Below the pieces are notes generated by a model that did not search any database, had not been told where the DNA came from, and saw only the letters and a program-made list of their open reading frames with translations. The translations under genes and the position numbers were made by a program. From Bdellovibrionales bacterium RIFOXYC1_FULL_37_79 (GTDB lineage: Bacteria; Bdellovibrionota; Bacteriovoracia; Bacteriovoracales; Bacteriovoracaceae): a stretch of 62,517 bases of DNA. The stretch is taken from positions 1-62,517 of the forward strand of contig MEQB01000028.1 in NCBI GenBank assembly GCA_001770015.1. Reading direction: 5' to 3'. Positions 53,336-62,517 of this stretch are shown in pieces. Numbering within the stretch: position 1 is the first letter of the stretch; every line of letters begins with the position of its first letter.

Positions 53336-55264
53336 ATGGATAATATTTTAGATACTCCCAAAGAAAAGTGGACTACCCAGGACTCGGACGAACTCTATTC
53401 CATCAATAGATGGGGACAAGGTTATTTTGCCATTAACGACAAAGGCAATTTAACCATTCTTCCAGAAAAATCAAAGGAAGGACCGGTCATTGATATTCAG
53501 GAAGTCCTTGATGAAATCAAAAGAAAAAAGATTGCCCTGCCTTGTGTGGTCAGGTTTCATGATATTTTGCGCAGCCAAGTGGTCACCCTTAACCGGCTTT
53601 TTCGCCAGATCATTGAGAGTGCCGGATATCGGGGACGGTATTTTGGAGTTTACCCCATCAAGGTCAATCAACTAAGGGAAGTGGTGGAAGAAATCATTGA
53701 TGCCGGCGGGCCTTATGATTATGGACTGGAATCCGGTTCCAAACCCGAACTCATGGCCGCTTTGGCCTACAATACCAACCCCAATTCCCTTACCATTGTA
53801 AACGGCTACAAAGATGCCACTTACCTGCGCCTGGCCTTGCTGGGAAACAAAATGGGTAAGAAAGTCATCATCGTCATTGAAAAATTATCCGAACTGCCCA
53901 CATTATTATCGCTGGCAAACGAAATGCAAATTGAACCGGTGATTGGAATTCGCGCCAAGCTCTCCACCAAGGCTACCGGAAAATGGAGTGACTCCAGCGG
54001 GGAAAATGCCAAGTTTGGTTTAACGGCACCGGAAATATTAAATGCGGTGAAGATCCTCAAGGACGCCAAGAAAGAACATTGTCTGAAGCTTTTCCATTTT
54101 CACATAGGCAGCCAGATCCCTGACATCCGTTGTATCAAGGATGCCATCAACGAGGGGGCACGCATTTATACCCAGCTAAACAAGCTCAATCTTAAGCTGG
54201 AATATTTTGATGTGGGAGGAGGACTCGGCGTTGACTATGATGGCACCAAATCCACTTCCGACTCCTCGGTAAACTATACCACCAGCGACTATATTGAAGA
54301 CATTGTGTATATTTTAAAACAAATATGTGATCTGGAAGAAGTTGATCATCCCCATATCGTCAGCGAATCGGGCCGGGCCGCCACCGCTCACCACTCCTGC
54401 ATCATTGCGCCAGTCTTTGATCAAATCAATCCTGGTTATACCAACTACCCCACTGATAAATCGGTCAGTGAACATATTCTCGTTATGAATATGCGGGATA
54501 TCCTGGGGGAACTGAGTAGCGAAAATGTGCAAGAAACCTACAACGATGCCATTCAACTTAAAGATGAGGCCGCCAATGCCTTCAAGCTAGGAGTCCTTTC
54601 CCTGGATGAAAAGGCGAAAGTTGAAACCTTTTATTGGCAGATCATGAACAAGATTGTTCAGTTAAAATCGTCCCTGGAATTTATCCCAGAAGAACTGGGG
54701 GATTTGGAAAAAGAAATGGCCTCCCAGTATTTATGCAATTTTAGTGTTTTTCAATCGGTGCCTGACCTGTGGGCCATCAACCAATTGCTGCCGATCCTTC
54801 CTATCCAGCGTTTAAATGAAAAGCCCGAAGTGCTTTGTACCATCGCTGATATCACCTGTGATTCCGATGGAAAAATTAAAAGATTCATAGGTCCAGAGGA
54901 TGACAACTGCACTTTATCTGTTCATCAATTAAAAGATAATGAAGAATATTATCTTGGTTTTTTTCTGACCGGCGCCTATCAGGATGTCATGGGAGATATG
55001 CATAATCTTTTCGGGGCACTCAACGAAGTACATATTTTTTGTGATGACGAGGATCCCACAGATTTTTATATTGAAGATCATATTCCCGGTGGCACCGCCT
55101 CGGAGGCCCTCACTTACATGCAATACAATCCCCAATACCTGAATTTAACCATAAAAAGAAATATCGAAAAACAGGTCCAGCGAGGCAAGATAAGCCCCAA
55201 GGAAGGCGTCAATCTCGCCACCTTTTTTTCCGAGTGTTTAAACGATTATACCTATCTTAAATAG
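53336..55264 (+). CDS. speA: Biosynthetic arginine decarboxylase
   Basis: A 642-residue PLP enzyme converting arginine to agmatine, the first step to putrescine. The fold-III start is visible with Schiff-base Lys109 in GVYPIKVNQ; HFHIGSQIPDI and FDVGGGLGVDYDG are the family PLP-phosphate/Gly-rich blocks, and the C-terminal GDMHNLFG is typical. The length fits the biosynthetic SpeA. ATG 53336 follows AAAGG; a further upstream in-frame start at 53297 overlaps speB. With speB this gives a complete route arginine to agmatine to putrescine. Confidence 0.95.
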   Translation: MDNILDTPKEKWTTQDSDELYSINRWGQGYFAINDKGNLTILPEKSKEGPVIDIQEVLDEIKRKKIALPCVVRFHDILRSQVVTLNRLFRQIIESAGYRGRYFGVYPIKVNQLREVVEEIIDAGGPYDYGLESGSKPELMAALAYNTNPNSLTIVNGYKDATYLRLALLGNKMGKKVIIVIEKLSELPTLLSLANEMQIEPVIGIRAKLSTKATGKWSDSSGENAKFGLTAPEILNAVKILKDAKKEHCLKLFHFHIGSQIPDIRCIKDAINEGARIYTQLNKLNLKLEYFDVGGGLGVDYDGTKSTSDSSVNYTTSDYIEDIVYILKQICDLEEVDHPHIVSESGRAATAHHSCIIAPVFDQINPGYTNYPTDKSVSEHILVMNMRDILGELSSENVQETYNDAIQLKDEAANAFKLGVLSLDEKAKVETFYWQIMNKIVQLKSSLEFIPEELGDLEKEMASQYLCNFSVFQSVPDLWAINQLLPILPIQRLNEKPEVLCTIADITCDSDGKIKRFIGPEDDNCTLSVHQLKDNEEYYLGFFLTGAYQDVMGDMHNLFGALNEVHIFCDDEDPTDFYIEDHIPGGTASEALTYMQYNPQYLNLTIKRNIEKQVQRGKISPKEGVNLATFFSECLNDYTYLK

Positions 55265-55292
55265 TCTTAACTGCCCTACTATGGTGAGCCAG

Positions 55293-57581
55293 CTAAAATT
55301 GATTTCTATAAGTATCGTACATAGCGCCGATAAATCCAGTCGCTCGGGCCCCTGCTTTTTCGCCGGGTACTACATATCCGAAGGGATCACGATCTCCTTT
55401 AGAAATTGCCATGTACCTATCAATGTAATCAAAATAAGAATTATGATTCCATAACGTCTTGGCACTCATCATTCTCACGGCGATAGATGTTCCGGCCCAT
55501 GTGCTCACGCCTGTGCCAATCGTTCTATAGTTCGCATTCCAAGAAGCGTCTGAAAGGGACGGACTTGTCGAATATCTTATTCCCCATTCTGGCATACCAA
55601 GCATTGCTTTTGTGTAGGGATAATTAGGAGCTGTGCGAGTGTCGGGGTGCCAAGAAGAGCTGTTGGTTATATCGATATCTGATTGGGCCACATAAAAAGT
55701 TTGGCCATCTTCTCCAAAGTACACAAAGTCGCTAGGTGGATTTCCTGGGCCGTGCCCATTGGCGTAAAGATAATCTCCTGATTTAAAACCAATGTTTTTC
55801 ATTGGGGCATAGTTAAGCATTATGCCGGCAAACATAATGGGCCATTTCCTTTCATTCATATTTCCGCCATCTGGTGCCCATCCCTGGCTTCCGCTTTCAA
55901 GAAAACTATATAGATCTATACCAAGTTGCATGAAATTAATAAGCAGTTTCTTTTTTTGTTCCAACGTATAATTCAGGTGAAGAAGTAAAGCGGCGCTGGC
56001 AAAATATTGAGTGTAGTAATAATTCTCAGGAATGCCATCTGATGGTCTCATAAGTCTGGTTCTCCAATCCCCATGATCCAACCAGACCATTTGGAACTGG
56101 TTGGCAAGTGTAGATATATCCGGTGGAGTTACCGGTGAAGCGTAATTTTTTAAGAGAGAGTAATTGATATTTTTTAGATTAAGTAATGTTTTATTGGGAG
56201 CACTTATTCCGGGCCTAAAACTGTCAGTTGGAGGAATTGAGGATAAGCAGGTTAAAACGGCAGCGGTTTTAACGTAACTAACATGCCAGGCACCACCTGG
56301 AGTTAAATTGCTGATGGTTGATACCAGGGAAACATTACCTCGCAATATTAGTGGCTTTTGAGCAGATATTCCGATGCCCACATTTTTAGTGGCATCGTAA
56401 TCACCAGCACCATCATAACCTTGGATGGTAGTATTGGGGTTGATCATAGACCCATTCATATGTCTGATACCGTCGGTGTGAACTACGTCTCCTGGATCTA
56501 TTTTGGTGATTTTAACTCCATCCCCTGGGTCTACTATCCAATAATCACCATTAACAAATTGGCCATATTTTACTGGAGTAGCAAATGTCCAAGTGATCCC
56601 ATATTGGGTAATCGATGTTGTTAAAGAAGCGTCGGCAATAATATTACAGTTATTATTGGTAAAGGTGTTTGGTATCCAAACTCCACAAATAGCATTTTCA
56701 CAAGTCATGATCTGAGTTTGTGATTTGCAGGTAGCACTTGGATTTACCGTAGCACTTTCATAGCGGATTCTTGAAATCACACATTTTGGCTGGGAAAATG
56801 TTCCGGACCAGCTTTCAAATTGTCCATTAGTACACTTTCGATTTTGTATTTCAAAAACGCAAGCTTGTCCTTCACTGATTGCCGCTGCTTGATACATGGT
56901 TCGCATTTCAACAGCACCCGAAGCAATATTTCCGCAAGCGGCTGCCGCTTGTACAGAACACGACAAGTTAGCGTAGGTTCCAGACCACGCAGACCAGCTT
57001 CCATTATTGCATGTACGAGTTTGGTTTTGCTGGATACAAACCTGTCCATAGGCTACGGAGCTGGAGCTATAGGCCACTCTCGATTCTGATCCGTTATGAA
57101 GCACATTTCCGCAGCTTAAATAGCCTTGAACCTGGCAGCTGGTTTGACTAAATTTATTGGGTGACCAGTCCCCGCATTGACCATTTTGACATATTTGCTT
57201 TTGGATTTCAGATTGACAGGACTGGCCGGCAACCACGGAAGAGGCGGCATATCTTATTTTCTCATTGGAGCAGCTTACAGATTTAAAACTGCCACTCCAA
57301 GCAAGGAGCTGGCCATTATCACAACTTCTTTTTTGAACCTCTTCCTTACAACTGTCCGGATATCTCGCCGAAGAGCTTTGATACATAATGCGGGTTTCCT
57401 CTTGATGATTTAAAACCACCCCGCAGTCGAGGTTTTGCTCAAGATCATTGTTAGAAATCTTGGATACACACAATCCATTAACCAACACTTGATCACCACT
57501 ACATTTTTTATTGGCCTCTGGGACGCAAGCACCAAGCAAAGACAGCACACATAAAAAAACCACCCGATTAAAATACTTCAT
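55293..57581 (-). CDS. Large lipoprotein: five Cys repeats plus paralogous C-terminal domain
   Basis: A 762-residue predicted lipoprotein (LLGAC, Cys19). Residues about 50-320 contain five repeats of about 50 residues. Each has RxxY-x-SSS/AAA, a later C, Q-x-R-x-C and NG...W or AWSG, recalling TSP1-like WSxW segments and probably disulfide-stabilised. The C-terminal 430 residues match the 495-residue protein at 35382-36869 (WTFATPV, YGQFVNGDYWIVDPG, MNGSMINP, LTCLSSIPP, GMPEWG). The architecture suggests a surface binding or hydrolytic protein; the C-terminal fold may be an alpha/alpha toroid, but no active site is certain. Confidence 0.78.
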   Translation of the reverse strand: MKYFNRVVFLCVLSLLGACVPEANKKCSGDQVLVNGLCVSKISNNDLEQNLDCGVVLNHQEETRIMYQSSSARYPDSCKEEVQKRSCDNGQLLAWSGSFKSVSCSNEKIRYAASSVVAGQSCQSEIQKQICQNGQCGDWSPNKFSQTSCQVQGYLSCGNVLHNGSESRVAYSSSSVAYGQVCIQQNQTRTCNNGSWSAWSGTYANLSCSVQAAAACGNIASGAVEMRTMYQAAAISEGQACVFEIQNRKCTNGQFESWSGTFSQPKCVISRIRYESATVNPSATCKSQTQIMTCENAICGVWIPNTFTNNNCNIIADASLTTSITQYGITWTFATPVKYGQFVNGDYWIVDPGDGVKITKIDPGDVVHTDGIRHMNGSMINPNTTIQGYDGAGDYDATKNVGIGISAQKPLILRGNVSLVSTISNLTPGGAWHVSYVKTAAVLTCLSSIPPTDSFRPGISAPNKTLLNLKNINYSLLKNYASPVTPPDISTLANQFQMVWLDHGDWRTRLMRPSDGIPENYYYTQYFASAALLLHLNYTLEQKKKLLINFMQLGIDLYSFLESGSQGWAPDGGNMNERKWPIMFAGIMLNYAPMKNIGFKSGDYLYANGHGPGNPPSDFVYFGEDGQTFYVAQSDIDITNSSSWHPDTRTAPNYPYTKAMLGMPEWGIRYSTSPSLSDASWNANYRTIGTGVSTWAGTSIAVRMMSAKTLWNHNSYFDYIDRYMAISKGDRDPFGYVVPGEKAGARATGFIGAMYDTYRNQF

Positions 57582-57859
57582 ACCATTCCCTGTATAATTG
57601 AATTTAAACTTTGGATATTATGAGTAAAATTATATCACCCCAAATGGCTACCATTGACATTCGTTTGGATTCTAGCTTAAGTTTTTGATATTATTAAAAA
57701 TTATTATTTAAATTTCGGCGTTTTGTGGCTTGCAAAATGGGCACTCACTTCTTTCATTACCTGGGGGGCAAACATGGAGTCAATTCCCGATTTGCCATGA
57801 CAAAACGGGAATAGCATCCAAAATTGAAACCTTCATAAAATTTTCAAAATGCCTTTTGC

Positions 57860-59625
57860 TTACCTGGCAATATTGATAATTTCAAGGCCGTTTTCCGTAT
57901 CTGCCACGTAAAGATAATCTCCAGAAATAGTAAGCCAGATACTGGAAACCTTAGTCGAGTAGGTTGTGTACAGGCTTGGACTACTTGGGTTACTAATATC
58001 AAGCACCACGACTCCATTAGTATCATCGGACACATAGGCATAATCTCCTAAAACCTCCACCTGGTAAGAATTGACTGGTGTATCATAACCTCCCACATAG
58101 GTTGGGGACGCTGGATTGCTAATATTGATAATCGATAAACCGTGGGTGGAATCGGCCACATAAGCATAAGTTCCCACTATGCTCACTCCGTTGGCACTAC
58201 CGAGAGTAGCATAACGGGTAACATAAGTTGGATTTCCCGGATCACTGATATTCACTACCACCAAACCGTTTGTATAATCCCCGACATAAGCATAATTTCC
58301 CGATAGTGCAACTCCACTGGCCCCTCCATCTGTATCATAATGACCGGCCAGACTCGGAGTTGCCGGATCGCTAACATTCACTACGACCAGACCATTGGCA
58401 TCATCTGCTACATAAGCATAATTTCCGGAGACGACTACCTCATAAGCATGTCCGGCAGTATCATAGCTTCCGACCAAAGTCGGACTGGCGGGATCAGTGA
58501 CATCTACAATCACCAGGCCACTATCACCATCGGCAATATAGGCGTAATTACCAGATACATCGACATTCCATGCAGATCCTGCCGTATCATAAAATCCCAT
58601 ATATTGAGGATTAGTGGGGTCAGTGATATCTACAATTGACAGACCTGCATTCGACACACCCGTATTCTCCATATTTGTCACATAAGCATAACTGCCTGAA
58701 ACCGTTATTCCCGCCGTAATACCAACGGTACCATAGTTATATGCGAAGATTGGGCCTCCATTTATCGGATCAGTTATATCTATGACGGTAAGACCATTAA
58801 ATGCACTGGCTATATAAACATAATTGCCTGCTTTGGCCACAGCCATAGGCCCTGAGGAGGTATAATACCATCCTAAAATGCTTGGGCTTGCCGGGACGCT
58901 TATATCCACAATATGGAAGGCGCCACCCCAACCGATCGTATAGGCAACATTACCTTCCAGAACAAGCGCATCTACCCCAGATGGTATATCAAGTTTTGTG
59001 ACATAAGTCGGGCTGGTTGGAGTAGTAATGTTAATAACGACCAAACTATTGGCAGCGTCTGCCACATAAGCATAATTGCCAGATACTGCAACTCCTAAAG
59101 CGGTGCCAACCGTATCATAGCGGGTGACATAAGTCGGGTTGGCAGGGTTGGTTACATCAACCACCACAAAACCGTTAGTGTCATCTGCGACAAAAGCGTA
59201 GTTACCCACTTTGACCACATCATGAGCGGTACCGGTCGTATTATAGCTTCCTGCCAGAGTTGGATTTTCCGGATTGGTGACATTCACCACTATCAAACCA
59301 GTAGTGCCGTCCGCTACATAGGCATAATTTCCAACGACATCCACTTTATTTGCCGTACCAGCCGTATCATACCTTCCTGCATAGCTTGGATCGGTCGGGT
59401 CACTGATATCAACAATCACCAGGCCGTTTGCCACGTCTGTCACATAGGCATAATTACCAACGACTTCCACACCATTGGCAACGCCTAAGGTCTTATATCT
59501 TCCGACCAGGATAGGAGTGGCCGGTGTGTAAATATCATAAATGTATAAACCCTGGTTTTGCGCAACGTAGGCATAATCACCTACAATGACAATATCGTTA
59601 TGGGCACCACCAAAACCAAATCGGC
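57860..59625 (-). repeat. LVIVD repeat block 2 (14 units)
   Basis: Fourteen tandem units of about 126 bp, beginning with the block-start variant AQNQGLYIYDI and ending with ENGLEIINIAR and the stop codon. Confidence 0.85.
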
Positions 59626-62517
59626 TGGTCATTTCAAATCCCTCTCCCGAAGCGGTAGTGGAAATCAAGGTATTGCCCTGAGAATCTGTAATGCTCGAGT
59701 TGCTGTCATTTAATTCAAGGTTTAGCTCTCCGGTACCGGTAATCGTGTTAACGGTGACGGTATAAGTATGATCATCAATTTGGGTAACTGAAGCGATCGT
59801 TCCAGTCACGGTTCCAGTGGTCACCAAAGTAAAATCAAGGGTGGAAGGAGTGGTGACCGCTTCACTAAAAGTAATCGTAAAGTCAATAGACTCGCTATCG
59901 GTTTGATAAAGTAAGTCGGCATCTCCTACAATAGATAAAAGGGTTGGATCAAGGGATCTGGCGACGTTGATGATTTCAAGGCCGTTATAATCGTCTGCTA
60001 CAAAGGCATAATTTCCGGAAACATTCACGCCATAAGACATGGCAACCGTACTGTAGGTTTTTACCGGGTCTGGATTGGCCGGATCACTTACATCAAATAC
60101 CACCAGACCATTCGATTCATCTGCCACATAAGCATAATTTCCCGAAACTTTAACGGCAATAGCAGTCCCTGCCGTATCGTAACCTCCTGCCCAGGTCGGA
60201 ATCAATGGATTGCTTATATCTATGATCGCCAACCCAAAATCTCCATCGGCTACATAAGCATAATCTCCAGATATAGTGACACCGTTAGTATGTCCACCGG
60301 TATTATAATTATTAACATATGTCGGACTGGCAGGATTGCTAATATTCACCACCACCAAACCGTTTACATCGTCCCCAACATAAGCATAATTTCCAGCAAT
60401 GGCGACTCCAAAAGCATTTTCTGGGGTATTATAACTGCCTGCCAGAGTCGGACTGGCTGGGTTACTGATATTAACGATCACCAAGCCTTGACTTCCATCG
60501 GCCACATAAGCATAATTTCCCGATACCACGACATCAAAAGCTTCTCCGACTGTATCATAACCACCTACATAAGTCGGACTGGCCGGATCAGTGACATCTA
60601 CAATCACCAGGCCATTACTACCATCTGCCACATAAGCATAATTTCCAACAACCGCTATTCGATAAGCTGCTCCGACAGTATCATAACGTCCCAGCACACT
60701 GACACTTCGTAGATCACTGACATCTAGAATAACCACCCCGTTTACATCATCGGCTACATAAGCATGAGTACCCGAGATGGTGGTTAATGAACTAAATCCC
60801 GCTGTAGCATAACGGCCTTCCAGAGTAGGCGAAGCTGGAGTACTTACATCCACCACCACCAAACCATTCCAACCGTTGGCCAGATAGGCATAACTTCCGG
60901 AGACGGCGACGCCAAAGGAATCTCCCGCTACCGGATAAGTTCCGGCCAAAGTCGGACTGGCGGGGTTACTGACATTGACGACTACCAAACCATTTTCATC
61001 GTCTGCGAGATAAGCATAACTTCCAGAGACAGCGACTCCATGGGACCATCCTGCCGTTACATATCCTCCCGCCAAGGTGGGTGTGGCGGGAACACTGATA
61101 TTCACGATAACCAGGCCATTATCGTAGTCGGCTACGTAAGCATAATTTCCAGATAAGGCAACTCCTCGGGCATCTCCGGCGGTATCGTAACGGTTAACAT
61201 AGGTAGGGCTTGCCGGATTACTGATATCGACGACCACGAGACCATTGGTTCCATCGGCCACATAAGCATAACTACCAGATACCGCCACTCCGTAAGCATT
61301 TCCAGCGGAGTTATAAAAATTAACATAGGTCGGACTGGTCGGATTGGTGATGTTGACCACCACTAGACCATTAGTATCATCCGCCACATAAGCATAATTG
61401 CCCGATACTGCCACGCCAAGAGCATTTCCGGCGGTATTATAACTTCCGGCAAAACTTGGGTTAGCAGGATTGCTAATATCAACCACTACTAAACCATTTG
61501 CACTATCGGCCAGATAAGCGTAATCACCAGATACATCCACACCTTTGGTAACTCCAGATGTTTTATATTTTCCCAGTATGGATGGAGTGGCTGGCGTAGC
61601 AATATCATAAATATATAATCCTTGAGCTTGGGCCACATAAGCATAATTACCCACGACTTTTACACCGTAATGAGCACCACCAAAACCAAAGCGATCGGTG
61701 ATTTCAAAATTTTGTCCCGAGGCGGTGGTGGTTATCAATGGGCCAGAAAATTCGTCTAAAACACTTAGATCATCATCATTGAAATCCAAACGAAGTAATC
61801 CCAGTCCATCCACTGAATTAATAGTAACGGTGTAACTTGAAGTTGAAACCGTGGTCACATTTTGAATAGATCCAGTAGCTGTGCCAGTCATTGATAAATC
61901 AAAATCACTGACCGATAGTCCTGAAACTCCTGCATTAAAGACCACAGTGTATTCAACCGAAGTGGCATCGGTTTGCGCAGGATGATTGGTGCTTGGGCGG
62001 ATAGATAAAATCACAGTACCTGAGAATATTACACTTACTTGTGCAGAGGTAATGGCATTAGCAGTAGCAGTATAATTATAAGCTCCCACGACGGTCGAGC
62101 TAGTCAAAGTAAAGACGGCCAAACCACTGGCATTGGTATTAACTGTGCCAGGCACTGATCCACCGTTAAGCGGAATATTTAAGGTAACGGTTTCATTATT
62201 AACCGGGTTACCGTTGGTATCAGTCACTGACGCTGTTAAAGTGGTGGTTGATGATCCATTAGCAACGATGGATGAAACGCCCGTTACATAAACATCCACG
62301 TCAGTTGCTACATCAGCCGTAAAGGTTACAGATTTTTGAGACGAAGTCACACCGTTAGCAGTAGCGGTATAGTTATAGGTTCCAGCCACTAGTGAGCTAG
62401 TTAAAGTAAAGACTGCCAAGCCTGAAGCATTGGTATTAACTGTGCCAGGCACTGAGCCACCGTTAAGTGGAATATTTAAAGTTACGGTTTCATTATTAAC
62501 CGGGTTACCGTTGGTAT
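57860..62517 (-). CDS. Partial giant surface protein: Ig-like domains plus 28 LVIVD-type repeats
   Basis: Coding runs off the right edge, so the N-terminus is missing; more than 1550 residues are visible. From the edge inward come Invasin/Big-like Ig domains with a 99-residue period. Then follow a Ca-beta/cadherin-like domain (SVEYTVVFNAGVSGLSVSDF), 14 repeats of about 42 residues, a second cadherin-like domain and 14 further repeats ending exactly at the stop. A typical unit reads VSGNYAYVAD-xNGLVVVDISNPASP, the LVIVD propeller-type repeat. Two sets of 14 suit four seven-bladed propellers. No C-terminal anchor or secretion signal is seen; anchoring and export must lie in the missing part. 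Role in adhesion is inference. Confidence 0.85.
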   Translation of the reverse strand, partial: TNGNPVNNETVTLNIPLNGGSVPGTVNTNASGLAVFTLTSSLVAGTYNYTATANGVTSSQKSVTFTADVATDVDVYVTGVSSIVANGSSTTTLTASVTDTNGNPVNNETVTLNIPLNGGSVPGTVNTNASGLAVFTLTSSTVVGAYNYTATANAITSAQVSVIFSGTVILSIRPSTNHPAQTDATSVEYTVVFNAGVSGLSVSDFDLSMTGTATGSIQNVTTVSTSSYTVTINSVDGLGLLRLDFNDDDLSVLDEFSGPLITTTASGQNFEITDRFGFGGAHYGVKVVGNYAYVAQAQGLYIYDIATPATPSILGKYKTSGVTKGVDVSGDYAYLADSANGLVVVDISNPANPSFAGSYNTAGNALGVAVSGNYAYVADDTNGLVVVNITNPTSPTYVNFYNSAGNAYGVAVSGSYAYVADGTNGLVVVDISNPASPTYVNRYDTAGDARGVALSGNYAYVADYDNGLVIVNISVPATPTLAGGYVTAGWSHGVAVSGSYAYLADDENGLVVVNVSNPASPTLAGTYPVAGDSFGVAVSGSYAYLANGWNGLVVVDVSTPASPTLEGRYATAGFSSLTTISGTHAYVADDVNGVVILDVSDLRSVSVLGRYDTVGAAYRIAVVGNYAYVADGSNGLVIVDVTDPASPTYVGGYDTVGEAFDVVVSGNYAYVADGSQGLVIVNISNPASPTLAGSYNTPENAFGVAIAGNYAYVGDDVNGLVVVNISNPASPTYVNNYNTGGHTNGVTISGDYAYVADGDFGLAIIDISNPLIPTWAGGYDTAGTAIAVKVSGNYAYVADESNGLVVFDVSDPANPDPVKTYSTVAMSYGVNVSGNYAFVADDYNGLEIINVARSLDPTLLSIVGDADLLYQTDSESIDFTITFSEAVTTPSTLDFTLVTTGTVTGTIASVTQIDDHTYTVTVNTITGTGELNLELNDSNSSITDSQGNTLISTTASGEGFEMTSRFGFGGAHNDIVIVGDYAYVAQNQGLYIYDIYTPATPILVGRYKTLGVANGVEVVGNYAYVTDVANGLVIVDISDPTDPSYAGRYDTAGTANKVDVVGNYAYVADGTTGLIVVNVTNPENPTLAGSYNTTGTAHDVVKVGNYAFVADDTNGFVVVDVTNPANPTYVTRYDTVGTALGVAVSGNYAYVADAANSLVVINITTPTSPTYVTKLDIPSGVDALVLEGNVAYTIGWGGAFHIVDISVPASPSILGWYYTSSGPMAVAKAGNYVYIASAFNGLTVIDITDPINGGPIFAYNYGTVGITAGITVSGSYAYVTNMENTGVSNAGLSIVDITDPTNPQYMGFYDTAGSAWNVDVSGNYAYIADGDSGLVIVDVTDPASPTLVGSYDTAGHAYEVVVSGNYAYVADDANGLVVVNVSDPATPSLAGHYDTDGGASGVALSGNYAYVGDYTNGLVVVNISDPGNPTYVTRYATLGSANGVSIVGTYAYVADSTHGLSIINISNPASPTYVGGYDTPVNSYQVEVLGDYAYVSDDTNGVVVLDISNPSSPSLYTTYSTKVSSIWLTISGDYLYVADTENGLEIINIAR
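59960..61695 (-). repeat. LVIVD repeat block 1 (14 units)
   Basis: Fourteen tandem units of about 126 bp. They start with AQAQGLYIYDI and end with YNGLEIINVAR, the same first and last variants as in block 2, so the two blocks plus their preceding cadherin-like domains arose by duplication. Confidence 0.85.
62031..62517 (-). repeat. Near-identical tandem Ig-domain repeats
   Basis: Sequence at about 62131-62220 recurs at 62428-62517 with only a few changes, a period of 297 bp or 99 codons. The window ends inside the repeat, so more copies may follow. Confidence 0.85.

Noticed and set aside
57860-61695. Regular 126-bp repeats suggestive of a CRISPR-like array
   Set aside because: The repeats are in-frame protein repeats of about 42 codons with conservation following codon positions; no short identical repeat/spacer pattern exists.

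Overview
The window reads as about 62.5 kb of chromosome from an AT-leaning, Gram-negative, envelope-rich bacterium. Secreted proteins and lipoproteins are abundant. There is a TIGR02147-type regulator, outer-membrane barrels of the type often found beside Agl/Glt gliding genes, and AglR/AglS/AgmX-like motor genes. Together these suggest a relative of Bdellovibrionota or Myxococcota; I favour Bdellovibrionota (Bacteriovorax/Bdellovibrio-like), but this is inference from gene content, not from a marker gene. No rRNA, tRNA, CRISPR array, integrase or intact insertion sequence was recognised.

Region 1 (47-8490, plus strand) is a compact lysine-degradation operon. It holds kdd, the aminomutase reactivase kamB-kamC, the adenosylcobalamin/PLP lysine 5,6-aminomutase kamD-kamE, a class III aminotransferase best explained as 3-aminobutyryl-CoA transaminase (kat), the Zn-dependent cleavage enzyme kce, and a small VOC protein. 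It is the variant in which transamination takes the place of the Kal ammonia lyase. Its downstream flank has a perfect inverted pair of consensus DnaA boxes and a bidirectional terminator. Region 2 (8817-15436) is mostly minus-strand accessory genes: a secreted lipase-like hydrolase, an HNH protein, a lipoprotein and SLT-domain pair, a TIGR02147 regulator operon with two secreted proteins, and an inhibitory-type serpin lipoprotein with a predicted P1 Lys.

Region 3 (15701-34054) is the most striking part. Four minus-strand lipoproteins, two of them vWA/MIDAS proteins with Ca-binding-type repeats, diverge from an eleven-gene plus-strand cluster. That cluster encodes a HAMP-like membrane protein, a TolQ/ExbB-type channel protein, two TolR/ExbD-type proteins (one lacking the usual membrane Asp), an AgmX/TonB-like trans-periplasmic protein, two TPR proteins, two outer-membrane barrels and small secreted proteins. 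A transmembrane Ser/Thr kinase points toward it. I infer an Agl/Glt-like, proton-motive-force-driven envelope machine coupled to CglB-like vWA adhesins.

Region 4 (34323-41923) has a secreted protein, a lipoprotein gene bracketed by a 53-bp duplicated terminator, glutamate dehydrogenase, three paralogous two-TM proteins ending in a short Cys-rich module, and an HTH/nucleotidyltransferase toxin-antitoxin-like pair with a palindromic operator. Region 5 (41906-55264) is more housekeeping in character: a eukaryote-type glycogen branching enzyme, an MscS-like channel, a receiver-like multidomain protein, a YciO/YrdC protein, an SSS symporter, mtnA, a MagIII-like DNA glycosylase, a response regulator, and the putrescine route speB-speA. 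Region 6 (55293-62517, minus) ends with two large surface-type proteins. One has five Cys repeats fused to a domain shared with the gene at 35.4-36.9 kb. The other is a partial giant with 28 LVIVD-type repeats in two blocks of 14, plus Ig-like domains cut by the window edge.
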